14,681 nt of DNA from Pseudothioclava sp033100795. Lineage in GTDB: Bacteria; Pseudomonadota; Alphaproteobacteria; Rhodobacterales; Rhodobacteraceae. Positions 6,113 to 13,205 of this stretch are shown here, in pieces. The DNA is taken from positions 1 to 14,681 of the forward strand of contig NZ_JAWLVI010000013.1 in the NCBI RefSeq assembly GCF_033100795.1. Reading direction: 5' to 3'. A program made the position numbers and the translations under genes. The notes beneath the pieces are model-generated. The model saw nothing but the letters and a program-made list of their open reading frames with translations, ran no database searches and was not told the DNA's origin. The stretch's first letter is position 1. Every line of letters starts with the position of its first letter.

Positions 6113-7081
6113 ATGGATAGAACCGCAGGTCAAAAGCGCACACCGGAGGCATTTCTTTATCCTCCGCTCGATCCGTTCGAGCGGAGGATGATGACAACGC
6201 CCGACGGGCAGCAGATATACGTCGAGCAATCGGGCCACCCGTCGGGGCAGCCGGTTGTCGTCTGTCATGGCGGGCCGGGTGGCGGATGCAGCCCCGCAAT
6301 GCGGCGCTTTTTTGACCCCGATCACTACCGGATCATCCTGTTCGATCAGCGCGGCTGTGGCCTTTCGCGCCCTCATGCGGGGGTCGAGAATAACACCACC
6401 GCGCATTTGCTGGCCGATATGGAGCAGATCCGCGAGTCCCTTGGCATTGATCGCTGGATCGTGTTCGGCGGAAGCTGGGGGGCGACGCTGTCGCTGTTAT
6501 ATGCTCAGGCGTTTCCTGACCGCGTCGAGGCATTGGTGCTGCGCGGCACTTTCCTTGCGACGCACGAAGAGCTGGACTGGTTTTACGGCGGGGGGGCTGC
6601 GCGGTTTTTCCCCGATCTCTGGCGCCAGTTCATCCTGCCTATCCCCGAGGATGAGCAACACGATCTGATCGCGGCCTATCACAAACGCCTGTTTTGCGGG
6701 AACTACGGCACCGAGGCGCGCTATGCCCGCGCTTGGGCGACGTGGGAAAACGCGTTGGCCAGTGTCGATTATGACGGTGTGATCGGAGAGGCTCCGACCG
6801 AGTATTCCCGCGCCTTCGCGCGGCTTGAGAACCACTATTTCCAGAACCGTTGCTTTATCGAGGAAGGGCAAATTCTGCGCGACCGCCATATGATCGAGCA
6901 TATCCCTGCGACCATCGTGCAGGGGCGTTTCGACATGATATGCCCGCCGACGTCTAGCTGGCGGCTGGCAGAGGGATGGGCGCGCGCCAGCCTGCGGATG
7001 GTTCCGGCGGCGGGGCACGCACTCTCTGAGCGCGGGATTGCGGCTGCGCTGGTTCTGGCGATGAACCGCCTGCGTGACTAG
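6113..7081 (+). CDS. pip: Proline iminopeptidase (alpha/beta hydrolase, S33)
   Basis: This enzyme releases N-terminal proline from peptides in the cytoplasm. The 322-residue protein has the family layout: HGGPGGG oxyanion motif (52-58), FDQRGCGLS (77-85), nucleophile elbow GGSWG with Ser121, catalytic Asp274 in QGRFDMICPP, and catalytic His302 in AAGHALSE. An alpha-helical cap lies between about 150 and 250, including FCGNYGTEARYARAW. ATG at 6113 is the first start consistent with the family N-terminus, LYPPLDPFE at 16-24. It has no Shine-Dalgarno, and the frame is open further upstream into ubiG without conserved residues. It is a single gene, divergent from ubiG. A separate promoter begins just after its stop. 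Confidence 0.92.
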   Translation: MDRTAGQKRTPEAFLYPPLDPFERRMMTTPDGQQIYVEQSGHPSGQPVVVCHGGPGGGCSPAMRRFFDPDHYRIILFDQRGCGLSRPHAGVENNTTAHLLADMEQIRESLGIDRWIVFGGSWGATLSLLYAQAFPDRVEALVLRGTFLATHEELDWFYGGGAARFFPDLWRQFILPIPEDEQHDLIAAYHKRLFCGNYGTEARYARAWATWENALASVDYDGVIGEAPTEYSRAFARLENHYFQNRCFIEEGQILRDRHMIEHIPATIVQGRFDMICPPTSSWRLAEGWARASLRMVPAAGHALSERGIAAALVLAMNRLRD

Positions 7082-7096
7082 CGCTTTATATATCGC

Positions 7097-7125
7097 TTGC
7101 AGACTCGGCGCGTCTGGCCTATAGG
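7097..7125 (+). promoter_or_regulatory. Probable sigma-70 promoter of the rimP-nusA-infB operon
   Basis: TTGCAG (7097-7102) and TATAGG (7120-7125) are separated by exactly 17 nt and lie 16 bp after the peptidase stop. They predict a start near 7132 and a leader of about 93 nt before rimP. Confidence 0.55.
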
Positions 7126-7131
7126 ACTTGA

Positions 7132-7212
7132 CCAACAGCGGCGCGACAGGGTCCAAACCTGACGCCCACCGAAAAGATGCAGCGGGCCGCCTAAGCCCGC
7201 TTTTTTGTTTTT
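7132..7212 (+). promoter_or_regulatory. rimP leader with intrinsic attenuator
   Basis: AGCGGGC (7181-7187) and GCCCGCT (7195-7201) form a 7-bp stem with a 7-nt loop. A U-rich tract follows (six T to 7206, G, then TTTTT to 7212): a good intrinsic terminator only 12 nt before the rimP start. Upstream, CAGG/CCTG with flanking GCG/CGC (7141-7165) can form another hairpin. Since the promoter-like pair lies before it, premature termination in the operon leader is likely, releasing an RNA of about 75-80 nt. It could alternatively be simply the peptidase gene's terminator, with the operon promoter unrecognised. Leader attenuation of rimP-nusA operons is known in other proteobacteria. Confidence 0.6.
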
Positions 7213-7224
7213 GAAGGATCGGAG

Positions 7225-7815
7225 ATGACCGACCTCATCGCTAAAACCGCCATTGACCGGCGGCTTGCCGAAATCGTCGGCCCCACAATCGAGGGGCTGG
7301 GGTTCGAACTCGTGCGCCTGCGTCTGCAAGGCGGCAAGCGCGCGACGCTTCAGATCATGGCGGACCGTCCCGAGGGCGGGATCGACGTTGACGACTGCGC
7401 GGCGATCTCGACCGCCGTTTCTGCCGTTCTCGACGTCGAAGACCCGATCGAAGAGAATTACGCGCTCGAAGTCTCGTCGCCCGGTATCGACCGGCCGCTG
7501 ACGCGTCTGAAAGACTTCGATATGTGGGACGGCTACGAGGTGAAGATCGAAACCTCGGAAATGATCGACGGGCGCCGCCGTTTCAAGGGCGTGATCCGTG
7601 GCACCGAAGGCGACGAAGTTTTGCTTGAACTGGAGGAGCAGGGCGAGACCTTGACCATCGGCCTGCAGTTCGACTGGCTTTCGGATGCCAAGCTTGTGCT
7701 GACCGACGATCTGATCGCGGAAATGCTGCGCCAGAAGAAAGCAACCGAATCCATCGACGAAACCCAATTCGACGATATCGAAACCGATACAGAATCCCCC
7801 GACGAGGAGACCTGA
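7225..7815 (+). CDS. rimP: Ribosome maturation factor RimP
   Basis: RimP binds the pre-30S particle and helps late assembly of the small subunit. The 196-residue protein has the N-terminal alpha/beta domain with LEVSSPGIDRPL (81-92) and a C-terminal SH3-like barrel (about 97-165). The last 20 residues form an acidic tail rich in Asp, Glu and Thr, longer than in the E. coli protein. The start at 7225 has GGAG-type purines directly upstream (GGATCGGAG). It is the first gene of the rimP-nusA-ylxR-infB operon and is separated from nusA by 2 nt, so coupled translation is likely. Confidence 0.94.
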   Translation: MTDLIAKTAIDRRLAEIVGPTIEGLGFELVRLRLQGGKRATLQIMADRPEGGIDVDDCAAISTAVSAVLDVEDPIEENYALEVSSPGIDRPLTRLKDFDMWDGYEVKIETSEMIDGRRRFKGVIRGTEGDEVLLELEEQGETLTIGLQFDWLSDAKLVLTDDLIAEMLRQKKATESIDETQFDDIETDTESPDEET

Positions 7816-7817
7816 GA

Positions 7818-9440
7818 ATGGCAATTACCTCTGCCAACCAGCTTGAACTGCTGCAAACGGCCGAAGCCGTTGCGCGCGAGAAGATGATCGACCCGGATCT
7901 GGTGATCCAGGCGATGGAAGAGTCGCTCGCCCGTGCGGCCAAGTCGCGTTACGGCGCGGAAATGGATATTCGGGTCTCGATCGACCGCAAGACAGGCCGC
8001 GCCACCTTTACCCGCGTGCGCACCGTGGTCGAGGATGACGCTGTCGAGAACTATCAGGCCGAGCTGACCGCAGCTCAGGCCAAGCAATACCTTGCTGATC
8101 CGCAGATCGGTGACGAGGTGATCGACGAGGTTCCGCCGGTTGATCTGGGCCGCATCGCGGCGCAATCGGCCAAGCAGGTGATCTTGCAAAAGGTCCGCGA
8201 AGCCGAGCGTGACCGTCAGTACGAAGAATTCCAGGACCGCAAGGGCACGATCATCAACGGCACCGTCAAGCGCGAGGAATACGGCAATATCATCGTCGAT
8301 ATTGGCCGTGGCGAAGCAATCCTTCGCCGCAACGAGAAAATCGGCCGCGAGAGCTATCGCCCGAACGACCGCATCCGCGCCTATGTCAAAGATGTCCGCC
8401 GCGAAACCCGTGGCCCGCAGATCTTCCTGTCGCGCACCGATCCGCAGTTCATGGCGGAACTGTTCAAGATGGAAGTGCCGGAGATTTACGACGGCATCAT
8501 CGAGATCCGCGCCGTGGCCCGCGACCCCGGTTCGCGCGCGAAGATCGCTGTTATCTCGAACGATGGTTCGATTGATCCGGTCGGCGCCTGCGTCGGTATG
8601 CGCGGTTCGCGCGTTCAGGCCGTTGTCGGCGAGCTTCAGGGCGAGAAAATCGACATCATTCCGTGGAACGAAGATCAGGCGACCTTCCTTGTGAACGCGC
8701 TGCAGCCGGCAGAAGTGTCGAAAGTGGTGATCGACGAGGAAGCCGGCAAGATCGAGGTCGTGGTGCCTGACGAGCAGCTTTCGCTTGCCATCGGTCGCCG
8801 TGGCCAGAACGTGCGTCTGGCTTCGCAGCTGACCGGTCTGGACATCGACATCCTGACCGAAGCCGAGGAATCGCAGCGCCGTCAGGCCGAGTTTGCCGTG
8901 CGCACCAAGCTGTTCGTCGAGGCACTGGATCTGGACGAATTCTTCGCGCAGCTTCTGGTCTCGGAAGGCTTTACCAACCTCGAAGAAGTGGCTTACGTCG
9001 ATGTGGACGAACTGCTTTCGATCGAAGGTGTGGACGAAGGCACCGCCGAAGAGCTTCAGGCCCGCGCCCGCGACGTGATCGAAGAGCAGAACCGCAAGGC
9101 GATCGAGGCGGCCAAGGAACTGGGCGTCGAGGATTCGCTCTTCGCGTTCGAGGGTCTGACCCCCCAGATGATCGAGGCTCTGGCCAAGGATGGCGTGAAG
9201 TCGCTTGAAGATTTCGCAACCTGCGCGGACTGGGAGCTTGCTGGCGGCTGGACCACGGTCGATGGTCAGCGCGTGAAGGACGACGGTATTCTTGAGCCGT
9301 TCGATCTGTCGCTTGAAGATGCGCAGACGCTGGTGATGACCGCGCGCATCCAGCTTGGCTGGGTTGATCCGGCAGAGCTTGAAGCCGAAAGCGAGGCCGA
9401 TGAGGCCGAGTTCGACGGCGATGAGGAGGTCGGGGTTTAA
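7818..9440 (+). CDS. nusA: Transcription termination/antitermination factor NusA
   Basis: NusA binds RNA polymerase and RNA to control pausing, termination and antitermination. The 540-residue product has the N-terminal polymerase-binding domain (about 1-128), an S1 domain (about 142-206), KH1 with GACVGMRGSRV (256-266), and KH2 with AIGRRGQNVRLA (324-335). Two C-terminal helix-hairpin-helix type repeats follow (about 362-425 and 435-520), as in other proteobacterial NusA with extended C-termini. A strongly acidic tail ends the protein. AGGAG lies 8 nt before ATG, inside the end of rimP. A good ribosome site of the next gene follows within 10 nt of the stop. Confidence 0.96.
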   Translation: MAITSANQLELLQTAEAVAREKMIDPDLVIQAMEESLARAAKSRYGAEMDIRVSIDRKTGRATFTRVRTVVEDDAVENYQAELTAAQAKQYLADPQIGDEVIDEVPPVDLGRIAAQSAKQVILQKVREAERDRQYEEFQDRKGTIINGTVKREEYGNIIVDIGRGEAILRRNEKIGRESYRPNDRIRAYVKDVRRETRGPQIFLSRTDPQFMAELFKMEVPEIYDGIIEIRAVARDPGSRAKIAVISNDGSIDPVGACVGMRGSRVQAVVGELQGEKIDIIPWNEDQATFLVNALQPAEVSKVVIDEEAGKIEVVVPDEQLSLAIGRRGQNVRLASQLTGLDIDILTEAEESQRRQAEFAVRTKLFVEALDLDEFFAQLLVSEGFTNLEEVAYVDVDELLSIEGVDEGTAEELQARARDVIEEQNRKAIEAAKELGVEDSLFAFEGLTPQMIEALAKDGVKSLEDFATCADWELAGGWTTVDGQRVKDDGILEPFDLSLEDAQTLVMTARIQLGWVDPAELEAESEADEAEFDGDEEVGV

Positions 9441-9458
9441 CCCCCCGGAGGCGCGCCT

Positions 9459-10088
9459 ATGACCCGCGGTGGACAGACAAAGGACAGGGATGAGCCGGAA
9501 CGGCGCTGCATCGTCACGGGTGACGTGCAGCCCAAGGCCGGTCTTGTGCGCTTTGTTCTGGGGCCGGATGGCATGATCTATCCCGACTTGGCAGAAAAGC
9601 TGCCCGGTCGGGGGATCTGGGTCACTGCGGATCGTGCGCTGATCGAAAAGGCCGTGGCCAAGGGCATGTTCTCGCGTGGCGCGAAGGCCCAGGCCAAGGC
9701 GCCCGACAATCTGGCTGATCTGGTCGAGGACGGCCTGGCAAGACGGGTTGTTGAGCTTATCTCTCTGGTTCGCAAGTCCGGCCGCGCGGTGGCTGGCTTC
9801 GAAAAGGTCAAAGGCTGGCTGGCAGAAGGTCGCGCCAAGGTTCTGTTCCAGGCAACGGACGGATCGGATCGGGGAAAAGGCAAGTTGTGGACACCCGAAG
9901 GCGGGCGTTGGTTCGGCTGCCTGACGAGTTCGGAATTGGGTTTGGCTTTCGGACGCGATCGTGCGATACACGGCGCGCTTGCGGCAGGTGGACTCACCAA
10001 GAGCGTCATCCAGGAAGCAGCAAAGCTTGCGTCGATGCGCAAGCAAGAGGGCGGAAAGTCCGCCAATAAGGATACGAAGACGGCATGA
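9459..10088 (+). CDS. YlxR (DUF448) RNA-binding protein fused to an L7Ae/YlxQ-like domain
   Basis: The 209-residue protein begins with a YlxR/DUF448 domain: RRCIVTG (15-21), LVRF (29-32), LPGRGIWV (48-55). After about residue 85 it continues with a second domain carrying RRVVELISLVRKSGRAVAGF and KVLFQATDGS, which looks like the L7Ae-type YlxQ fold. In Firmicutes these are two separate genes between nusA and infB; in alphaproteobacteria the fused form is common. The role is thought to be RNA or nucleoid binding connected with transcription and translation, but the molecular function is unsettled. GGAGG (9447-9451) is a strong ribosome site. The end overlaps infB by 4 nt (ATGA), implying coupled translation. 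Confidence 0.88.
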   Translation: MTRGGQTKDRDEPERRCIVTGDVQPKAGLVRFVLGPDGMIYPDLAEKLPGRGIWVTADRALIEKAVAKGMFSRGAKAQAKAPDNLADLVEDGLARRVVELISLVRKSGRAVAGFEKVKGWLAEGRAKVLFQATDGSDRGKGKLWTPEGGRWFGCLTSSELGLAFGRDRAIHGALAAGGLTKSVIQEAAKLASMRKQEGGKSANKDTKTA

Positions 10089-12625
10089 GCGACAACGACG
10101 GCAAAAAAACCCTCGGTCTTGGCGGTTCGCGCCCCGGTCAGGTGAAGCAAAGCTTCAGCCACGGGCGGACCAAGAATGTTGTGGTTGAGACCAAGCGCAA
10201 GAAAGTGGTCGTGCCCAAACCGGGTGCGGCTGCAACCGGTGCTGCCGGCGCTGCGGCTGGCGGCAAGCCGAAACCCGGCGCGCCGACAAAGCGCCCGGCC
10301 GGAATTTCCGACGCCGAGATGGAGCGTCGCCTGCGCGCCCTTCAGGCTGCCAAAGCCCGCGAAGCCGAAGAGGCTGCCGCCCGCGAAGCCGAAGAAAAGG
10401 CCCGCGAGGAAGAGCGTGAGCGTCGTCGCCGCGAAGCCGAAGAGAAAGAGCGCGAAGAGCGTGCCCGTGAGGAAGCGCTGCGCCTGAAGGAAGAGGAAGA
10501 GGCCCGTAAAGCCCGCGAGGCCGAGCTGCGCGAGAAGAAGAAGGAAGAGGTCCGCAAGCCCGCTCCGAAGGCAGCCGCTCCGGCGACGCCGCAGGATCAG
10601 GCTGCCGCCGAAGCCGCTGCCGCACGCGCCGAGACCAAGGGCGTATCTGCCGCAGGTCCGCGCAAAACCGACCGCGAGCGCACTGACCGTGACCGCGACG
10701 ACCGCAATAACCGTGGCGGCAAAGATGGCCGCCGTTCGGGCAAGCTCTCGCTGAGCGATGCGATGGCAGGTGGCGAAGGCCGCCAGCGCTCGCTCGCCGC
10801 GATGAAGCGCAAGCAGGAAAAAGCGCGCCAGAAAGTCGTTGGCGGCAGCTCGCGTGCCGAGAAAATGGTGCGCGACGTTCAGCTTCCCGAGGCGATTGTC
10901 GTTTCGGAACTCGCCAACCGTATGGCCGAGCGCGTTGCCGACGTTGTCAAATCGCTTATGAAAATGGGCATGATGGTGACGGCGAACCAGACCATCGACG
11001 CCGATACCGCAGAGCTTGTGATCGAGGAATTCGGCCACAAAGCCGTGCGCGTTTCGGATGCGGACGTGGAGCAGGTCATCGACACCGTCGAGGACAAGGC
11101 CGAAGACCTCCAGTCGCGCCCGCCGATCATCACGATCATGGGCCACGTCGACCACGGCAAAACCTCGCTCTTGGACGCGATCCGCGAAGCCAACGTGGTT
11201 TCGGGCGAAGCTGGCGGCATCACGCAGCACATCGGGGCCTATCAGGTCACGACCGAATCCGGCGCGGTGCTGAGCTTCCTGGATACCCCCGGCCACGCGG
11301 CGTTTACCTCGATGCGTGCCCGCGGTGCGCAGGTGACGGACATCGTTGTTCTGGTGGTTGCAGCGGATGACTCGGTCATGCCGCAGACGATCGAAGCGAT
11401 CAACCACGCCAAGGCGGCGCAGGTTCCGATGATCGTCGCGATCAACAAATGCGACAAGCCCGACGCGGACCCGCAAAAGGTCCGCACCCAGCTTCTGCAA
11501 TACGAAGTCGTCGTCGAAGAGATGGGCGGCGAAGTGCAGACCGTTGAAGTGTCGGCCAAAACCCGCAAGGGTTTGGACAACCTGCTCGAAGCCATCGCGC
11601 TTCAGGCGGAAATCCTTGAGCTTAAGGCCAACCCCAACCGCGCCGCACAGGGTGCTGTTATCGAAGCCAAGCTCGATGTGGGCCGCGGTCCGGTGGCAAC
11701 CGTTCTGGTGCAGCACGGCACGCTCCGCAAAGGCGACATCTTCGTCGTGGGCGAGCAGTGGGGTAAGGTCCGCGCGCTGATCAACGACAAGGGCGACCGC
11801 GTTGACGAGGCTGGTCCTTCGGTTCCGGTCGAGGTTCTGGGTCTGAACGGCACGCCCGAAGCGGGCGACGTCCTGAACGTTCTGGATACCGAAGCGCAGG
11901 CACGCGAGATTGCGGATTACCGTATCTCGGCCGCCAAGGACAAACGCGCCGCAGCCGGTGCTGCGACCACGCTGGAACAGCTTATGGCCAAGGCCAAGGC
12001 CGATGAGTCGGTTTCGGAGCTTCCGGTTCTGGTCAAGGCCGACGTGCAGGGTTCGGCTGAAGCGATCGTTCAGGCGCTTGAAAAAGTCGGCAACGACGAG
12101 GTGCGCGTGCGCGTGCTTCACTCGGGCGTGGGCGCGATCACCGAATCCGACATCACGCTGGCAGAAGCCTCGGGCGCGCCTGTGATCGGCTTCAACGTGC
12201 GTGCCAATGCACCTGCACGGAACGCGGCCAACCAGAAGGGCGTCGAGATCCGGTATTACTCGATCATCTACGATCTGGTGGACGACATCAAATCGGCGGC
12301 CTCGGGCCTGCTCAAAGCCGAGATTCGCGAAAACTTCATCGGCTACGCGTCGATCAAAGAGGTCTTCAAGGTCACGGGCGTCGGCAAGGTCGCTGGCTGT
12401 CTGGTTACCGAAGGCGTGGCCCGTCGTTCGGCTGGTGTGCGCCTGCTGCGTGACAACGTGGTTATCCACGAAGGCACGCTCAAGACGCTCAAGCGCTTCA
12501 AGGACGAGGTCAAGGAAGTGCCATCCGGTCAGGAATGCGGTATGGCCTTCGAGAACTACGACGATGTGCGTCCAGGTGATGTGATCGAGATCTTTGAGCG
12601 CGAAGAAGTCGAGCGCAGCCTGTAA
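10085..12625 (+). CDS. infB: Translation initiation factor IF-2
   Basis: IF-2 is the GTPase that positions initiator fMet-tRNA on the 30S subunit and drives subunit joining. The 846-residue product starts with the alphaproteobacterial leader (KKTLGLGGSRPGQVKQSFSH). A long, highly charged Arg/Lys/Glu region follows (about 75-160, heptad-like ER, EE and KA repeats) and then an Arg/Asp-rich linker. Next come the IF2 N-terminal fold before the G domain (about 260-325) and the G motifs GHVDHGKT (353-360), DTPGHA (400-405), NKCD (454-457) and SAK (490-492). Domains II, III and IV complete it, the last ending in GQECGMAFENYDDVRPGD. It starts inside the stop of the ylxR gene (ATGA) with only a weak ribosome site, so coupling is expected. 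A strong terminator follows. Confidence 0.97.
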   Translation: MSDNDGKKTLGLGGSRPGQVKQSFSHGRTKNVVVETKRKKVVVPKPGAAATGAAGAAAGGKPKPGAPTKRPAGISDAEMERRLRALQAAKAREAEEAAAREAEEKAREEERERRRREAEEKEREERAREEALRLKEEEEARKAREAELREKKKEEVRKPAPKAAAPATPQDQAAAEAAAARAETKGVSAAGPRKTDRERTDRDRDDRNNRGGKDGRRSGKLSLSDAMAGGEGRQRSLAAMKRKQEKARQKVVGGSSRAEKMVRDVQLPEAIVVSELANRMAERVADVVKSLMKMGMMVTANQTIDADTAELVIEEFGHKAVRVSDADVEQVIDTVEDKAEDLQSRPPIITIMGHVDHGKTSLLDAIREANVVSGEAGGITQHIGAYQVTTESGAVLSFLDTPGHAAFTSMRARGAQVTDIVVLVVAADDSVMPQTIEAINHAKAAQVPMIVAINKCDKPDADPQKVRTQLLQYEVVVEEMGGEVQTVEVSAKTRKGLDNLLEAIALQAEILELKANPNRAAQGAVIEAKLDVGRGPVATVLVQHGTLRKGDIFVVGEQWGKVRALINDKGDRVDEAGPSVPVEVLGLNGTPEAGDVLNVLDTEAQAREIADYRISAAKDKRAAAGAATTLEQLMAKAKADESVSELPVLVKADVQGSAEAIVQALEKVGNDEVRVRVLHSGVGAITESDITLAEASGAPVIGFNVRANAPARNAANQKGVEIRYYSIIYDLVDDIKSAASGLLKAEIRENFIGYASIKEVFKVTGVGKVAGCLVTEGVARRSAGVRLLRDNVVIHEGTLKTLKRFKDEVKEVPSGQECGMAFENYDDVRPGDVIEIFEREEVERSL

Positions 12626-12635
12626 AGAACAAAGC

Positions 12636-12660
12636 AAGGGGGCTTCGGCCCCCTTCTTCA
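12636..12660 (+). terminator. Intrinsic terminator after infB
   Basis: AAGGGGGC (12636-12643) and GCCCCCTT (12648-12655) form an 8-bp stem closed by the stable tetraloop TTCG (12644-12647), followed by TTCTTC. It lies 10 nt after the infB stop and ends the rimP-nusA-ylxR-infB operon. Confidence 0.85.
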
Positions 12661-12672
12661 TGCGCAAATGAA

Positions 12673-12690
12673 AGGGGGGCGCCCCCGGTG
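12673..12690 (-). terminator. GC palindrome, possible terminator for the truncated minus-strand gene
   Basis: GGGGGCGCCCCC (12675-12686) is a perfect palindrome. On the minus strand it is followed by CTTTCATTT. It lies just downstream of the truncated minus-strand gene tail at 12724, so it may be that gene's original terminator. The stem has almost no loop, which lowers confidence. Confidence 0.35.
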
Positions 12691-12723
12691 ATTTGACTGC
12701 TGTTCTGTATTGTAACTTTACGT

Positions 12724-12780
12724 TACGCGGCTTTCACCTGCACCGGATGATCGGCAAACAGGCAGTCACCGACGCGCGCG
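12724..12780 (-). pseudogene. C-terminal tail of an unrecognised gene cut by an IS remnant
   Basis: A minus-strand frame ending in TAA at 12726-12724 reads ARVGDCLFADHPVQVKAA, which looks like the end of a real protein. Upstream of about 12781 it runs into the IS-end sequence, so only 18 residues survive. I do not recognise the family. It is convergent with infB. Confidence 0.4.
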
Positions 12781-12781
12781 A

Positions 12782-12985
12782 TAAGCTACTCCCCAGCTAT
12801 TGGACAGGGTCTGGCGTAAATTAAGCTACTTTCTGCTCCTACTGATCGGGTTGGTTTTGCCAATGGATCACGGCTGGGGGTTTGCCGCCTAGGGCGGAAT
12901 GGGGGCGTTTTCGGTTATAGAACTCGATCCATTTGCCGACGCCTGCCGTTGCCTCTGATCCTGTCTCCCAAGCGTGCAGGCATAT
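12782..12985 (-). mobile_element. IS3-family insertion sequence remnant
   Basis: This minus-strand fragment contains the C-terminus of an IS3-type OrfB (12839 to about 12979) and the non-coding end beyond it, to about 12782. The 9-mer TAAGCTACT occurs twice in that end (12782-12790 and 12822-12830). The 5' limit near 12980-12985 is where the match to OrfB C-termini stops. No OrfA or catalytic region remains. It is a different element from the one at the left edge, since the C-terminal sequences differ. Confidence 0.6.
12839..12979 (-). pseudogene. IS3-family transposase OrfB, C-terminal remnant
   Basis: The minus-strand frame ending in TAG (12841-12839) reads LHAWETGSEATAGVGKWIEF and then YNRKRPHSALGGKPPAVIHW before QNQPDQ. 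The pattern W..FYN..RPHSALGG.PP is the OrfB C-terminal signature of IS3-family transposases. About 47 codons match in style. The frame stays open to a stop at about 13018, but the upstream part no longer resembles OrfB. It is a dead remnant. Confidence 0.65.
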
Positions 12986-13047
12986 GGCGCCGCAAATGAC
13001 GACCACCAGCCGATCCTAGGGGGATATTTGGGTGGGCGGAAATAACG

Positions 13048-13081
13048 AAGCCCCTGAATTTCAAATGAAACTCAGGGGCTT
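13048..13081 (-). terminator. Long hairpin just beyond the tRNA 3' fragment
   Basis: AAGCCCCTGA (13048-13057) pairs with TCAGGGGCTT (13072-13081), then after one mismatch TTTC pairs with GAAA around an AAAT loop. Read on the minus strand it lies about 10 nt after the CCA of the tRNA-like fragment, the usual place for a tRNA terminator. The U tract is weak (CGTTATTT). Confidence 0.6.
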
Positions 13082-13091
13082 ATCGTATTTA

Positions 13092-13107
13092 TGGTGCCCA
13101 GGAGAGG
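13092..13107 (-). repeat. 16-nt tRNA 3'-end fragment, probable attachment site
   Basis: On the minus strand this reads CCTCTCCTGGGCACCA: exactly the 3' half of a T stem (CCTCT), the 3' half of an acceptor stem (CCTGGGC), a discriminator A and CCA. No 5' part of a tRNA is present at higher coordinates. It resembles tRNA-Leu 3' ends, but identity cannot be fixed from 16 nt. With the adjacent hairpin this looks like a displaced tRNA 3' end left by site-specific integration. Confidence 0.5.
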
Positions 13108-13205
13108 CAATCTAATAATACTCTAACTGATTGATTATTGGCCCCCTCCATCCACCGGGGCAGCACAAAGCGGTCCCAGAAGTGGTCCTGATTGTTCAGG
13201 GTAAC

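Noticed and set aside
10300..10560. Short periodic repeats of Glu/Arg/Ala codons as a possible tandem repeat or CRISPR-like array
   Set aside because: This is the charged linker of IF-2, which is repetitive and low in complexity in many bacteria. The units are irregular and coding.
7533..12667. Very long minus-strand open frames (837 and 1029 codons) opposite rimP-nusA-ylxR-infB
   Set aside because: They are shadows of the high-GC3 sense genes. The sense strand encodes complete, clearly recognised proteins with proper ribosome sites, and the antisense products look like no protein family.
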